DNA of 64,000 bases from Hydrocarboniphaga daqingensis (GCF_900129825.1 NZ_FQWZ01000007.1:62001-126000); one strand, 5' to 3'. Shown: positions 1 through 8,851, counted from the first letter of the stretch. The notes: generated by a model not told the origin, from the letters alone. Translations and numbers: made by a program.

Positions 1-825
1 CGCGCCGGAGACCATCTGCTGGCCGTCGGCGGCAACGGCGTCATCGTCACCTCGCGCGATGGCGCGTCTTGGTCGCAGGTGCTGACGCCGATCGATCTGA
101 CGCTGACCGGCATTGCCTTCGGTGACGCCAACAACGGCTGGGCTGTCGGCCACGATGCGCTGATCCTGCATACCCGCGACGCCGGGCAGCACTGGGAGAT
201 CCAGCACTACGAGCCCGATTTGAATGCGCCGTTCTTCGCGGTGATCGCCACCAGTCGCGATCATGCGGTGGCGGTCGGTGCATTCGGCTTGATGCGGCAG
301 ACCACCGATGGCGGCAAGACCTGGACGGCGCTAGAACCCGCGCAGGTCGTCGACGAGAAATACCACTTGAACGCTGCGACGCGGCTGCCGGGTGACCGTA
401 TCGCGGTAGCGGGCGAGCGCGGCCTCGTTGCGTTCCAGACCTCGGCAACCGAATGGGCTCGCTCGACCACGCCGTACGACGGATCGTTCTTCGGCATCCT
501 GCCCTGGGGTGATGCCGGCGCGATCGCGTACGGCATGCGCGGCAACGTATTCGCGACCGACGATCTGGCCAAAGGCGCATGGCGCAAGATCGACGTCGGC
601 ACGCTGGGCAGCCTGTTCGGTGGCGAAGTGCTGCCGGGCGGCGCCGTGGCGCTGGTCGGTGCCGACGGCCAGATGATCCAAGTCTCGCGCAGCGGCGCAT
701 CGCAGCCGTTGGCACCGAGCATCAACGTTGCCGGCAAGTCGAGCAGCCTCGCTGGCGCCGTGGTCGACGGCAACGCGCTGATCGTCGCCGGCGAGCTGGG
801 CGTGTACTCGGTGCCGCTGCGCTGA
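1..825 (+). CDS. YCF48/BNR-like beta-propeller protein, 5' truncated
   Basis: The reading frame is open from base 1, so the N-terminus lies outside the window; about 274 residues are visible. The protein shows repeated short blades of the type 'G..GW.VG....I..T.D.G..W' (for example NNGWAVGHDALILHTRDAG and TTDGGKTW), as in the Ycf48/HCF136 and BNR/sialidase-like propeller families. Ycf48 itself is a photosystem assembly factor. In non-phototrophs these proteins are mostly uncharacterised exported propellers, often next to RND-type transport genes, so no function is assigned. A strong hairpin terminator follows 80 bp downstream and nrdB converges from the other side. Confidence 0.8.
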   Translation, partial: RAGDHLLAVGGNGVIVTSRDGASWSQVLTPIDLTLTGIAFGDANNGWAVGHDALILHTRDAGQHWEIQHYEPDLNAPFFAVIATSRDHAVAVGAFGLMRQTTDGGKTWTALEPAQVVDEKYHLNAATRLPGDRIAVAGERGLVAFQTSATEWARSTTPYDGSFFGILPWGDAGAIAYGMRGNVFATDDLAKGAWRKIDVGTLGSLFGGEVLPGGAVALVGADGQMIQVSRSGASQPLAPSINVAGKSSSLAGAVVDGNALIVAGELGVYSVPLR

Positions 826-906
826 CCGGGCCACACCTGATGCCTCCTGCCGCCCGCAACGCCGCGAACCCAGGCGAAGCAGTCGACCGCGGCTGATCGA
901 TGCCAC

Positions 907-937
907 AAAAAAGCCCCCAGCAAGCTGGGGGCTTTTT
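907..937. terminator. Bidirectional Rho-independent terminator
   Basis: The 9-bp perfect stem GCCCCCAGC/GCTGGGGGC closes around AA and is flanked by an A run on the left and a T run on the right, so it can act on both strands. It lies between the convergent YCF48-like gene and nrdB. Confidence 0.9.
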
Positions 938-991
938 GTTTGAGCGCGCATCGACGGGTAGTCGATGCGGCCGCTCACGTTGCTGCTGAAC

Positions 992-2188
992 TCAATCCCA
1001 GTTCAACGCTCCACCCGTCTGGTACTCGGTGACGCGCGTTTCGAAGAAGTTCTTCTCCTTCTTCAGGTCGATCACTTCGCTCATCCACGGGAACGGGTTT
1101 TCGGCGCCGGGGTAGATTTCCTTCAGGCCGATCTGGTTGCAGCGACGGTTGGCGATGTACTGCATGTACTCGTTGAACATGCTGGCGTTCAGGCCGAGCA
1201 CGCCGCGCGGCATCGTGTCGTGGGCGTAGCGGATTTCCAGTTCGGTGGCTTCGACGATCATGCGCCGGGCTTCTTCCTGGAACTCGGCCGTCCACAGATG
1301 CGGGTTTTCGATCTTGATCTGGTTGATCACGTCGATGCCGAAGTTCATATGCATGGCTTCGTCACGCATGATGTACTGGATCTGCTCGGACGCACCGACC
1401 ATCTTGTTGCGGCGGCCGAAGCTCAGCAGCTGCACGAAGCCGACGTAGAAGAAGATGCCTTCGAACACCACGTAGAACGCGATCATGTCGCGCAGCAGAC
1501 GCTGGTCCATCTCCGGCGTGCCGGTGTGGAAGTTTTCGTCGGCCAAGCTCTGCGTGTACGGCAGGCTCCATGCGGCCTTGTCGTGGATCGACGGCACTTC
1601 GCGGTACATGTTGAACACTTCGGCTTCGTCCAGGCCGAGGCTTTCGATGATGTACTGGTAGGCGTGCGTGTGGATCGCTTCTTCAAACGCCTGGCGCAGG
1701 ATGTACTGGCGGCATTCCGGGTTGGTGATGTGCTTGTAGACCGCGAGCACCAGGTTGTTGGCGACCAGACTGTCGGCGGTGCTGAAGAAGCCCAGCGAGC
1801 GCTTGATGATCATGCGCTCGTCATCGGTCAGGCCGTTCGGGTCCTGCCACAGCGCGATGTCGGCGCTCATGCCGACTTCCTGCGGCATCCAGTGGTTGTT
1901 ACAGGCGGCCAGGTACTTTTCCCAAGCCCACTTGTACTTGAACGGCACCAACTGGTTGAGGTCGGCGCGGCAGTTGATGATCTTCTTGTCGTCGACCTGG
2001 ATGCGCTTGGCACCCATCGTCAGATCTTCCAGGCCGGTGAAGCCGGCGTCTTTCGGTGCGGCGTTCATGACGACAGCCGGCGACGGTTTGTAGGAGGCCG
2101 ATGCAGCGGGCATGGCAGCAGCACGAGCGGCTTGCAGGCCGAGGTCGGGCTTGGTGGCGGTCTGAGGGGCATCATCCCAATCCAGCAT
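992..2188 (-). CDS. nrdB: Ribonucleoside-diphosphate reductase class Ia, beta subunit
   Basis: This is the 398-residue radical-generating small subunit that reduces ribonucleotides to deoxyribonucleotides together with NrdA. The diiron ligands fall at the spacing seen in E. coli NrdB: D139 (FSTADS), then E170 and H173 with the radical tyrosine Y177 in EAIHTHAYQ. The second ligand cluster is [15 protein letters not shown], a good Shine-Dalgarno sequence, precedes the ATG by about 7 nt on the minus strand. Unusually, nrdA is not adjacent but lies 14 kb away on the same strand. The leader contains a tandem NrdR-box pair and a DnaA box, described separately. Confidence 0.97.
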   Translation of the reverse strand: MLDWDDAPQTATKPDLGLQAARAAAMPAASASYKPSPAVVMNAAPKDAGFTGLEDLTMGAKRIQVDDKKIINCRADLNQLVPFKYKWAWEKYLAACNNHWMPQEVGMSADIALWQDPNGLTDDERMIIKRSLGFFSTADSLVANNLVLAVYKHITNPECRQYILRQAFEEAIHTHAYQYIIESLGLDEAEVFNMYREVPSIHDKAAWSLPYTQSLADENFHTGTPEMDQRLLRDMIAFYVVFEGIFFYVGFVQLLSFGRRNKMVGASEQIQYIMRDEAMHMNFGIDVINQIKIENPHLWTAEFQEEARRMIVEATELEIRYAHDTMPRGVLGLNASMFNEYMQYIANRRCNQIGLKEIYPGAENPFPWMSEVIDLKKEKNFFETRVTEYQTGGALNWD

Positions 2189-2381
2189 GGTGTCGTTCCT
2201 TTGTTTTAGTGGGCTCTGCCGGCAAAAGGTTTCAAGCCTTTGCAGGGCGTGGCCGCGAGGGTTATGACGTGGGCTGTAGTAGGTGCCGCCGGGTACTGCT
2301 TGGCGGTCACTCGGGCCTTCAGCTGCGTGCCGCTAGGGTGCTCCCGAGCCGGGGCAACGTCAAGAAGAAAATGCGCTGCAA

Positions 2382-2447
2382 ACACTAGTAGTAGTGAGCG
2401 TACGGTCGCCCCACCACTAAATGTAGTGTTTACCCACATTCGGGCAA
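2382..2447 (-). promoter_or_regulatory. nrdB promoter with tandem NrdR boxes
   Basis: Two NrdR-box-like 16-mers occur, ACACTAGTAGTAGTGA at 2382-2397 and CCACTAAATGTAGTGT at 2414-2429. The known consensus is ACACTATATATAGTGT. Their start-to-start distance is 32 bp, about three helical turns, which is the spacing typical of NrdR box pairs. On the minus strand a candidate -10 TACATT (2420-2425) sits inside the upstream box, and a weak -35 TTGCCC (2442-2447) lies 16 bp away. A repressor bound here would cover the promoter. The boxes are seen directly; repression is inferred from the NrdR family. Confidence 0.8.
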
Positions 2448-2451
2448 CAGC

Positions 2452-2460
2452 TTATCCACA
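2452..2460 (+). promoter_or_regulatory. DnaA box upstream of nrdB
   Basis: TTATCCACA is an exact match to the high-affinity DnaA 9-mer and lies just upstream of the nrdB promoter region. DnaA sites are known upstream of nrdAB in E. coli. Binding here is inferred. Confidence 0.65.
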
Positions 2461-2612
2461 CCCTGTGCAGCACTGTGGCGGTAGCGGGTTGCCGCTACGT
2501 GTGCCGGGCGGTTCAGCTTGTATTCGCTGCGGGCATGGCTGCTATGGCGACGGCGGGTCTTCTGCAGTACCCGCTGCGGGCTCAGCCTTGAGTCTGCCCC
2601 CGACTTGATCGA

Positions 2613-4055
2613 ATGGACGCGCCGATGCCGGCCTTGCCCGAATTGCCCGTTTTGCACCCGACCGCCGCCGTGCCGTCACCGCATCTGCGGATCGCCAGCG
2701 GCAGCCTGTCGCAGGTGCCGGAGCGTGGCGCGCTGCTGCTGTGCCTGCCGTCCGACACGGCTGCCTCTACATCGCTGCGGGCTTTGCTGCACCAGCGCCG
2801 GCCGGACCTGCTCGATGGCACCGCGCCTTCGCTGACGCAGGCGGCGGCGATAGCGCACCTCGCCGCCGGTGGTGCGCTGCTGTGCTGTATTGCCACGCCG
2901 CGCCGCGCGTGGGTGCTGCGGCGCCGCAGCGGGGTCGATCTGCCTGGGCTGCTGGCAGCGCAGACGGTGCCGGTGCAGCCGCTGCGGCTCGACCGGCCGG
3001 CGTCGTGGTCGCCGCGTCGGCCGACGCTGCTGCATCTCGGCGACGTTTTACCCGCGGCCGAATTGGCGCGGATCGATCTTGCGGCGCAGGGCGCCTACTT
3101 GCGGCTGCTGTGTCAGGCGCTCGGCGGCAGCAGCGCCGTGGCACCCGAGCAACGGCCGCTGGCGCCCTTGGCCGCCCCGGTCGCCGCCGAACGCCTGGCG
3201 GCCGAAATCGACGCGCTGTCGGCGTCTTGTTGCCTGCTGCGTCAAGGCGAGTTCGCGGTGTACTGCGCGCCGGCGGCGCCGATCCCCGGCGTGCTCGACG
3301 AGATCGGCCGGCTGCGTGAGCTGAGCTTTCGCGCCGTGCAGGAGGGCAGCGGCTTGCCCGCGGACCTTGATCGCTACGACGCGCACTATCAGCACCTGTG
3401 GCTATGGCATGCGCCAAGCCGGCAGATCATTGGTGCGTACCGCCTGGGCTTCACGGCAACGCTGGCGGCGCCGCAGGCCTTGTACACGCACAGCTTGTTC
3501 GACTACGACCAGCGCCTGCTGGCGCGGATCGGCCCGTCGCTGGAGCTGGGCCGCTCGTTCGTGCGGCCCGAGTGGCAGCGCAGCTTTCGAGCGCTGCGGC
3601 TGCTGTGGAGCGGCATCGTTCAGGTGCTCGACGCGCATCCGCAACTGCAGTACCTGTTCGGGCCGGTCAGCATCAGCGGCGGCTACAGCGCGCTGAGTCG
3701 CAAGCTGATGGAGCTGGCGCTGACGCGGCATCACGGTGAGCGCAGCCTGCAATCACTGGTGCGGCCGCGCACACCGGCACGCTACGCGGCGGGCGACCGC
3801 GTCACGCCGACAGTGGCCGCTGCGCTGGCCGAGCCGGCGCTGCTGTCGCGCGCCGTGTCGCGGGTCGGCAGCGGCGCCGGCCTGCCGGTGTTACTGCGCC
3901 ATTATCTGGAGCTGCGCGGGCGCTTTGCGGGCTTCAATGTCGACGCCGACTTCGGCGGCACGCTCGACGGCTTGGTGTTCGTCGCGGTGGCCGACATCCC
4001 GCCGCGCATCCGCGCCAAGTTCAGTGCGTCGTCGGCGTCGTCCGACGACGCCTAG
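2613..4055 (+). CDS. OlsB/OlsF-like GNAT N-acyltransferase with a reduced N-terminal domain
   Basis: The protein has 480 residues. The C-terminal part (about residue 190 onward) matches the OlsB-type GNAT fold that N-acylates ornithine-like amino groups with acyl-ACP. Visible motifs are EIGRLRELSFRAV, DRYDAHYQHLWLW, GAYRLG, LELGRSFVRPEWQRSF, FGPVSISGGY and a C-terminal FNVDADFGGTLDGLV. In OlsF-type proteins the other half is a PlsC-like O-acyltransferase. Here the first 180 residues are short, rich in Ala/Leu/Arg, and show no HxxxxD acyltransferase motif. Ornithine or other aminolipid synthesis is therefore likely only for the N-acylation step. Its stop codon overlaps that of the convergent hydrolase. 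Confidence 0.75.
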   Translation: MDAPMPALPELPVLHPTAAVPSPHLRIASGSLSQVPERGALLLCLPSDTAASTSLRALLHQRRPDLLDGTAPSLTQAAAIAHLAAGGALLCCIATPRRAWVLRRRSGVDLPGLLAAQTVPVQPLRLDRPASWSPRRPTLLHLGDVLPAAELARIDLAAQGAYLRLLCQALGGSSAVAPEQRPLAPLAAPVAAERLAAEIDALSASCCLLRQGEFAVYCAPAAPIPGVLDEIGRLRELSFRAVQEGSGLPADLDRYDAHYQHLWLWHAPSRQIIGAYRLGFTATLAAPQALYTHSLFDYDQRLLARIGPSLELGRSFVRPEWQRSFRALRLLWSGIVQVLDAHPQLQYLFGPVSISGGYSALSRKLMELALTRHHGERSLQSLVRPRTPARYAAGDRVTPTVAAALAEPALLSRAVSRVGSGAGLPVLLRHYLELRGRFAGFNVDADFGGTLDGLVFVAVADIPPRIRAKFSASSASSDDA

Positions 4056-4897
4056 CCCGGCGCTGCTGCGCAGGGCAGGGCGTTGATCGCATCGGTGACC
4101 CGCTGCGGCTGCTGCCACAGCACGAAATGCCCCTGGTCGGCGACGCGCTCCACACGCAACCACGCGGCGGGTGCGCGCTGCTCGACGTAGTCGGCGGTTC
4201 GCGGATCGACCAGTTCGTCGCGCTCACCTTGGATCGCGATCAGAGGCCGATGCAGCGAGGGCCAGGCGGCGTCGAGCCGCATCAGCTCGGACTGCAGCGG
4301 CAGCATCTCGTCGTTGGACCATTGCATTTCGTCCGGCGCGAGCCAGCGCCCCAACCAGGACGCCGCAAGGCGGTTGTACCAGCGCGGCGCTTCCAGCGCT
4401 GGTGCCAGTGAGCCGGCGACCATCACGCCGCCGCAAACCTGCTCCGCGTGGCGCAGCGCAATCCAGGCCACCAGCGGCCCGCCGAGCGAATGGCCGACCA
4501 GCACGGTGGGGCGCTGCGGTTCAAGCACGCGCATCGCGGCGGCGATGTGATCGGCCTGCTGCTGCAGGTCGGTGATCACGGCGCCGGGCATCGACCCGCC
4601 GAACCCGGGGCGGTCGAACGCGTAGCGCGTGCCGCTGCCGGCCAGCGCGGTGCTGTCGAGATAGCGCGCCCACGCTGTCCAGTCTCCGGGTGAGCCGTGG
4701 ATGAAGAACAGCGGCGTGCCATCGGCGCGGCCCGGCATCACGGCGACGCGCAAGGGGCGGCCGTCGATGTCGATCGAACGCAGTTCCGGGCGCGGCGGTT
4801 GTGGATACAGCCGCTCGATATCGCCGCGTGGATACGGTGGGCCGATGCAAGCCGCGAGCGCCAGCGTCAGCGCGACGATCGAGACGGCAGGGCGCAT
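4052..4897 (-). CDS. Alpha/beta hydrolase lipoprotein
   Basis: This is a 281-residue alpha/beta-hydrolase with a lipobox (LALAAC, Cys17), so a membrane-anchored periplasmic enzyme is expected. The oxyanion-hole motif FIHGSPGD, the nucleophile elbow GHSLGG, the acid in GERDELVD and the histidine in DQGHF form a complete catalytic set. The substrate cannot be read from sequence. The ATG at 4897 shares a base with the LysR gene's TGA (TGATG), which suggests translational coupling. A GTG one codon upstream is possible but less likely. The two genes probably form an operon. Confidence 0.85.
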   Translation of the reverse strand: MRPAVSIVALTLALAACIGPPYPRGDIERLYPQPPRPELRSIDIDGRPLRVAVMPGRADGTPLFFIHGSPGDWTAWARYLDSTALAGSGTRYAFDRPGFGGSMPGAVITDLQQQADHIAAAMRVLEPQRPTVLVGHSLGGPLVAWIALRHAEQVCGGVMVAGSLAPALEAPRWYNRLAASWLGRWLAPDEMQWSNDEMLPLQSELMRLDAAWPSLHRPLIAIQGERDELVDPRTADYVEQRAPAAWLRVERVADQGHFVLWQQPQRVTDAINALPCAAAPG

Positions 4898-5844
4898 CAC
4901 AACGCGGCGGACTGCAGCGCGCGCACGCAGGGCTCCAAGCCCATCTCGGCGACCGCTTCGCCATTCAGGCAGGGGTCGCGGCTGAATGCGTCGACGACGA
5001 AGTCGATGAATGCGCGCGTTCGCGCCGGCAAGAAGCCCTTGGCGGGATAGATCAGATGCACGGGCAAGGCTTGGATCGGCCAGGCTTCGAGCAGGCAGCT
5101 CAAGCGTCCGTCGTGCAGCTCGTCGGCAAACAGCCAGGTGGGCGCAACGACGATGCCCAACCCCGACAGCACGGCGCTGCGCAGGCCGTCGGGGCTGTCG
5201 ACGCGCAAGTTGCCTTGCGGGCGAATACTGTCGTTACCGAACTGCCAGATCGGCCCGGTGCTGTTGCGTGTGAACAAGATGCAGTTGTGCTGCAGCAGAT
5301 CGGCAGGTGTCTGCGGTGTGCCGTGCCGCTGCAGATACTCGGGGCTGGCGGCGCAGCACAGTGCATAGGTCGCGACCAGTCGCGCGCGATAGCTGGAATC
5401 CTGCAGCTTGCCGATCCGGAATGCGATGTCGAGACCTTCTTCGATCAGGTCCAGATCGCGATTGCTGAACATCAGGTCGATGCTGACGTCTGGATGCTGT
5501 TCGGTGAACGGCTTGATCAGCGGCATCACGCGATGCCGCGCCAGTGCGGCGGGGCAGGCGACGCGCAGCAGCCCGGCGGCGGCTTGCTGGCCGCGCGCGC
5601 CGGATTCGGCTTCGGCCACGGCGTCGAGAATGCGCCGGCATTCAGCGTAGTAGCTTTCGCCTTCGGACGTCAGCGACATCTTGCGGCTGGATCGGTGCAG
5701 CAGGCGCACACCGAGATGATCTTCGAGCGCGGCGATGTTTTTGCTGACGGTGGGTTGCGTCGTCGCCAATTCGCGGGCCACAGCCGAAAAGCTGCCCGTC
5801 TCTACGGCACGCACGTAACACTGCATCAGGGTAAAGCGGTCCAT
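4897..5844 (-). CDS. LysR-family transcriptional regulator
   Basis: The 315-residue protein has an N-terminal winged helix-turn-helix (FSAVARELATTQPTVSKNIA, about residues 19-38) followed by a substrate-binding domain. I start it at the internal ATG giving MDRFTLMQ, the usual LysR beginning, although the frame is open 51 bases further upstream. LysR proteins usually control a divergent or adjacent gene. The coupled lipoprotein hydrolase downstream and the divergent peroxiredoxin-like gene cluster are the obvious candidate targets. The inducer is unknown. Confidence 0.9.
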   Translation of the reverse strand: MDRFTLMQCYVRAVETGSFSAVARELATTQPTVSKNIAALEDHLGVRLLHRSSRKMSLTSEGESYYAECRRILDAVAEAESGARGQQAAAGLLRVACPAALARHRVMPLIKPFTEQHPDVSIDLMFSNRDLDLIEEGLDIAFRIGKLQDSSYRARLVATYALCCAASPEYLQRHGTPQTPADLLQHNCILFTRNSTGPIWQFGNDSIRPQGNLRVDSPDGLRSAVLSGLGIVVAPTWLFADELHDGRLSCLLEAWPIQALPVHLIYPAKGFLPARTRAFIDFVVDAFSRDPCLNGEAVAEMGLEPCVRALQSAAL

Positions 5845-5952
5845 GTCGCTACTGTAGCCGGGAAGCCGCGCTTTCGAATCATTCCGTTTGCGCATCCTTG
5901 CTATGGCGCCGATCGGTCTTCTGAAAGCGACGGTTACCGGTCAGGCTGTGTC

Positions 5953-5982
5953 CATCATCATCATCATCGTCATCATCATCAC
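5953..5982. repeat. CAT trinucleotide repeat
   Basis: Ten near-perfect CAT units (one CGT, last one CAC) lie in the gap between the divergent LysR gene and the peroxiredoxin-like gene, ending 23 bp before the latter's ATG. It is a simple-sequence tract that could vary in length. No coding role is apparent. Confidence 0.8.
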
Positions 5983-6005
5983 GACCAGACCAGCCGCCAC
6001 CCGCC

Positions 6006-6671
6006 ATGAACCTTCAGACCGAGCTCGACCAAGAGCGTGTCTACTGGCTGCAGCAGCAGCCAGCGCCGGCCAGCGCGGTCGAACGCATGGCGATGGACTA
6101 CCTGCACCATGCTGGTATCGAGGCCCGAGCGGTGCGCGTTGGCGAGCGTGCCCCCGGATTCCGGCTGGCCGATCGCGACGGCCGCCCGCAGTCGCTGGAT
6201 CAGTTGCTGGCTCAGGGGCCGGCGGTGATTCTGTTTTTTCGCGGTGTCTGGTGTCCGTTCTGCGAGCTGACGCTGCGCGCGTTTGCCGAAGCGGCGCCGC
6301 GTTTTGCCGCACTGCGCAGCCCGCTGGTCGCGATCACGCCGCAGCGTCTGCCGCTGTCGACGGTGCCTGACCCGTTTCCGTTGCTGGCCGATGTCGGCAG
6401 CCACGTCGCTCGTGCCTATGGTCTGGCCTACGATCTACCGCCGAATCTGAAGCTGCTGTTCGAGCAGCACTACCAGACGCCGCTACCGCAGCTCAACGGC
6501 GATGGCGGCTGGACCTTGCCAGTGCCGGCCGCCTACATCGTCGGCGAAAACGGCCAGGTTCTATGGGCCCAGTTGGACGTCGACTATCGCCGGCGTGCAT
6601 CACCCGAGGCGCTGCTGGCCTGGCTGGTGTCACACCACCGCGCCGTCGATGCGCCGCGGACTCGCGTATGA
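6006..6671 (+). CDS. Peroxiredoxin-like (AhpC/TSA) protein
   Basis: This is a 221-residue thioredoxin-fold protein of the AhpC/TSA group. The active-site segment is FFRGVWCPFC with C83 and C86, so the catalytic pair is CPFC rather than the single peroxidatic Cys of classic peroxiredoxins. No signal peptide is seen, which suggests a cytoplasmic location. It is the first gene of a tightly packed run and its stop overlaps the next start (ATGA). Peroxide or disulfide reduction is inferred from the family; the electron donor is unknown. Confidence 0.85.
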   Translation: MNLQTELDQERVYWLQQQPAPASAVERMAMDYLHHAGIEARAVRVGERAPGFRLADRDGRPQSLDQLLAQGPAVILFFRGVWCPFCELTLRAFAEAAPRFAALRSPLVAITPQRLPLSTVPDPFPLLADVGSHVARAYGLAYDLPPNLKLLFEQHYQTPLPQLNGDGGWTLPVPAAYIVGENGQVLWAQLDVDYRRRASPEALLAWLVSHHRAVDAPRTRV

Positions 6672-7135
6672 GCGCCCCGCGCTTGCTGTCGCGGCTGCGG
6701 CGCCTCGTCGACAGCGTGGTCGGTGCGATTCTCGGCGGCGCTGTCTATGGCGCCTGGGTGCTCTATGTGAATTGGGATGCTGGACTGCGCATCGCCGGAA
6801 CGGCCGCCGCCGCGCACTGGGCGATGAGCACGCTACTGACCTACTGCGGTACCGGGCTGATGCGCCGCTGCTACCGACTCGGCTCGCGGCCGCTCGAGGC
6901 CATCTTGTTCGCTTGCGGCGGCGGCCTGACGCTCACCTATGCCTTGCTGATCAGTGTTCATCTGGCGATCGGCACGCCACATCTTGCACTCACACTCGCT
7001 GCCGGCGTGGTGCCCAATCTCGTGTTTTGCATCAGCTACGTGTCGCTGCTGCTCCGCACCGAGCCGCTGCGCGCGGCGCAATCGATCAATCGTGAAGACC
7101 CCTTGGAAGCCTTGTCTAATGAATCTGCGTCCTGA
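6668..7135 (+). CDS. Small integral membrane protein of unknown function
   Basis: This 155-residue protein has about four hydrophobic segments (for example VVGAILGGAVYGAWVLYV and GGGLTLTYALLISVHLAIG). I chose the ATG that overlaps the peroxiredoxin-like stop by four bases (ATGA), although the frame is open further upstream. I recognise no family. Its position between the peroxiredoxin-like and DinB-like genes suggests co-translation with them. Confidence 0.7.
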   Translation: MSAPRLLSRLRRLVDSVVGAILGGAVYGAWVLYVNWDAGLRIAGTAAAAHWAMSTLLTYCGTGLMRRCYRLGSRPLEAILFACGGGLTLTYALLISVHLAIGTPHLALTLAAGVVPNLVFCISYVSLLLRTEPLRAAQSINREDPLEALSNESAS

Positions 7136-7631
7136 CCTGCACAAACTGCTGCGCTACAACGTCGATGTCATCGAGCAAGGCCTGCAGTTGATCGACTTGT
7201 ACCGCGCCGACGGCCGCGATGAGTTTGGATGCTACTGCGGACCGCATCTGCGCCATATCGTCGAGCACTACGACGCATTCACGCTGCATATCCACACCAG
7301 TTCGGTCGACTACGACACGCGCGCCCGCGACCACGCGCTCGAATCCGATCCGCTGCTGGCGCAGCAACGGCTGCGTCATGTGCAGCAGCAGTTGCTGGCG
7401 CTCGATGTCGGCCGTATCGCCGAGCCGATCGCAGTCCAGATGCGCGGCGGTCTGGGTGGCGAAGACAACTACGTCAGCTTCTCGTCGCTGAGCCGCGAGT
7501 TATTGTTCTTGGCCAGTCATGCGATCCATCACTATGCGCTGGTACGGGTGCGCTGCGAGGCCAGCGGCATGCAGCTCGACGAGCACTTCGGCAAAGCCCC
7601 CGCCACGGTGCGTCATGCACGCGGCGCTTGA
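7119..7631 (+). CDS. DinB-like (YfiT/DinB superfamily) protein
   Basis: The protein has 170 residues. The histidine pattern typical of the four-helix DinB fold is visible: HLRHIVEHYDAF near the N-terminus and LASHAIHHYALV near the C-terminus. Such histidines usually bind a divalent metal. Superfamily members include thiol S-transferases for bacillithiol and mycothiol and the DinB half of EgtB. The start overlaps the upstream membrane-protein gene by 17 bases. The substrate is unknown, and its neighbours (peroxiredoxin-like and ATP-grasp) suggest a redox or small-thiol role only by inference. Confidence 0.75.
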   Translation: MNLRPDLHKLLRYNVDVIEQGLQLIDLYRADGRDEFGCYCGPHLRHIVEHYDAFTLHIHTSSVDYDTRARDHALESDPLLAQQRLRHVQQQLLALDVGRIAEPIAVQMRGGLGGEDNYVSFSSLSRELLFLASHAIHHYALVRVRCEASGMQLDEHFGKAPATVRHARGA

Positions 7632-8814
7632 TCACGGTGCGCCGATGGCTGCGCCCGACACTGCGACCGATGCCGCCGATGCGGGCCTGCGCGCCGACAT
7701 GATCGCCATCGATGCCAATGCAGCTCCATGGGATGCAGCGCCATCGGCTGCACCGCTGGGCTGGGTCACACGCTGGGCTATCGGTTGGTCGCGGGCGCGA
7801 CGCTGGGAGTTCTGGCCGGCGTGGCTGTACTACGGACCGATCGTGCTGTGGATCCTCGTGCTGGGCTTGCGGCACCGCAGCGCCACGCTGTTTACAGCGG
7901 CCAACCCCGCGCTCGACAACGGCGGTGTCGTCGGCGAGCGCAAGCATCAGGGCTTGATGCCGCTGCAACGCAATGCTCCGGATCTGGTGGCCTGCTTCAC
8001 GCTGCTGCCGGCCGAGCCGGGTACGGCCCGCGAACAGCAGGCGCTGGCATTTGCTGCGCGCGACGATATCGGATTTCCGCTGGTACTCAAGCCCGACGTC
8101 GGTCAGCGCGGACGCGGCGTCTACATTGCGCGCGATGCGGCGGCGGTCAGTCAGTATCTGTCACGTCACGACGGTGCTGTGATCGCGCAGCGACATGTCG
8201 GCGGTGAAGAGTTCGGGGTATTCATCGCGCAGATGCCGGGGCAGCGCCTGGACGTGATATCGATCGTCCACAAGACGTTCCCGAGCGTGACCGGCGACGG
8301 CCGCCGCAGCCTTCGCGAACTGATTCTGGCCGGAGAGCGCACCAGGCTGATCGCGGCGATCCTGCTCGAGCGTTGGGCGTCACAGCTGTCGCAGGTGCCG
8401 GCTGACGGCCAACGGATCAAGCTGGTCGAAATCGGGTCGCATTGTCGCGGCAGCCTGTTTCTGGATGCCACGGCGCACGCCACGCCGGCTTTGGTCGACA
8501 GCCTGATGCGGCTGACGGCGGCGGTGCCCGGTTATCGATTCGGCCGCATCGATTTGCGCGCGCCGAGTCTGGAGCATCTGCAGCGCGGCGAGGGGCTCCA
8601 GGTTCTGGAGCTCAACGGCGTCACGGCCGAGAGCGCTCACATCTATCACCCCGGTACGCCGCTGGTCGAGGGCTACCGCGCCATGTTCCGGCAGTGGCGA
8701 CTCGCCTTCTCGATCGGCGCCGCCAGCCGCTCGCTGGGCGCGCCGGTCACTTCTGCATTCGAGCTGCTGCGCTTGTTCATCGCCGATCTGCGGCGCGGCC
8801 GGCAGTGGTTCTGA
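7615..8814 (+). CDS. ATP-grasp family ligase-like protein
   Basis: The protein has 399 residues from the ATG at 7615; an ATG at 7645 is an alternative start. An N-terminal segment (FWPAWLYYGPIVLWILVLG) is hydrophobic and may associate with the membrane. The rest resembles ATP-grasp ligases: FPLVLKPDVGQRGRGVYI (ATP-binding lysine and glycine-rich loop), EEFGVFI, and late RIDLRAP and LELNGV with metal-binding acidic/Asn residues. These enzymes join a carboxylate to an amine or thiol through an acyl phosphate. The substrate is unknown. It is the fourth gene of the 6.0 kb run. Confidence 0.75.
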   Translation: MHAALDHGAPMAAPDTATDAADAGLRADMIAIDANAAPWDAAPSAAPLGWVTRWAIGWSRARRWEFWPAWLYYGPIVLWILVLGLRHRSATLFTAANPALDNGGVVGERKHQGLMPLQRNAPDLVACFTLLPAEPGTAREQQALAFAARDDIGFPLVLKPDVGQRGRGVYIARDAAAVSQYLSRHDGAVIAQRHVGGEEFGVFIAQMPGQRLDVISIVHKTFPSVTGDGRRSLRELILAGERTRLIAAILLERWASQLSQVPADGQRIKLVEIGSHCRGSLFLDATAHATPALVDSLMRLTAAVPGYRFGRIDLRAPSLEHLQRGEGLQVLELNGVTAESAHIYHPGTPLVEGYRAMFRQWRLAFSIGAASRSLGAPVTSAFELLRLFIADLRRGRQWF

Positions 8815-8851
8815 ATCACCCTTTCCTACATTCCCGACAAGGAGCTGTCCC

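Larger units (their letters stand above)
2189..2612. other. nrdB upstream region (424 bp, no gene)
   Basis: No convincing gene is present. The region holds the NrdR boxes, a candidate promoter and a DnaA box, and leaves an nrdB leader of roughly 190 nt. Nothing else recognisable was seen between 2461 and 2612. Confidence 0.6.

Noticed and set aside
965-2209. Open frame of 414 codons on the + strand opposite nrdB
   Set aside because: It mirrors the codon structure of nrdB, has His/Val/Asp-rich antisense composition and no family motif.
4801-6009. Open frame on the + strand ending in a poly-His run
   Set aside because: It is antisense to the LysR gene. The His run is only the CAT repeat read in frame, not a real protein.
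8815-8851. Terminator between the ATP-grasp and YHS genes
   Set aside because: The 37-bp gap contains no stem-loop, so the YHS gene may be read through from upstream.
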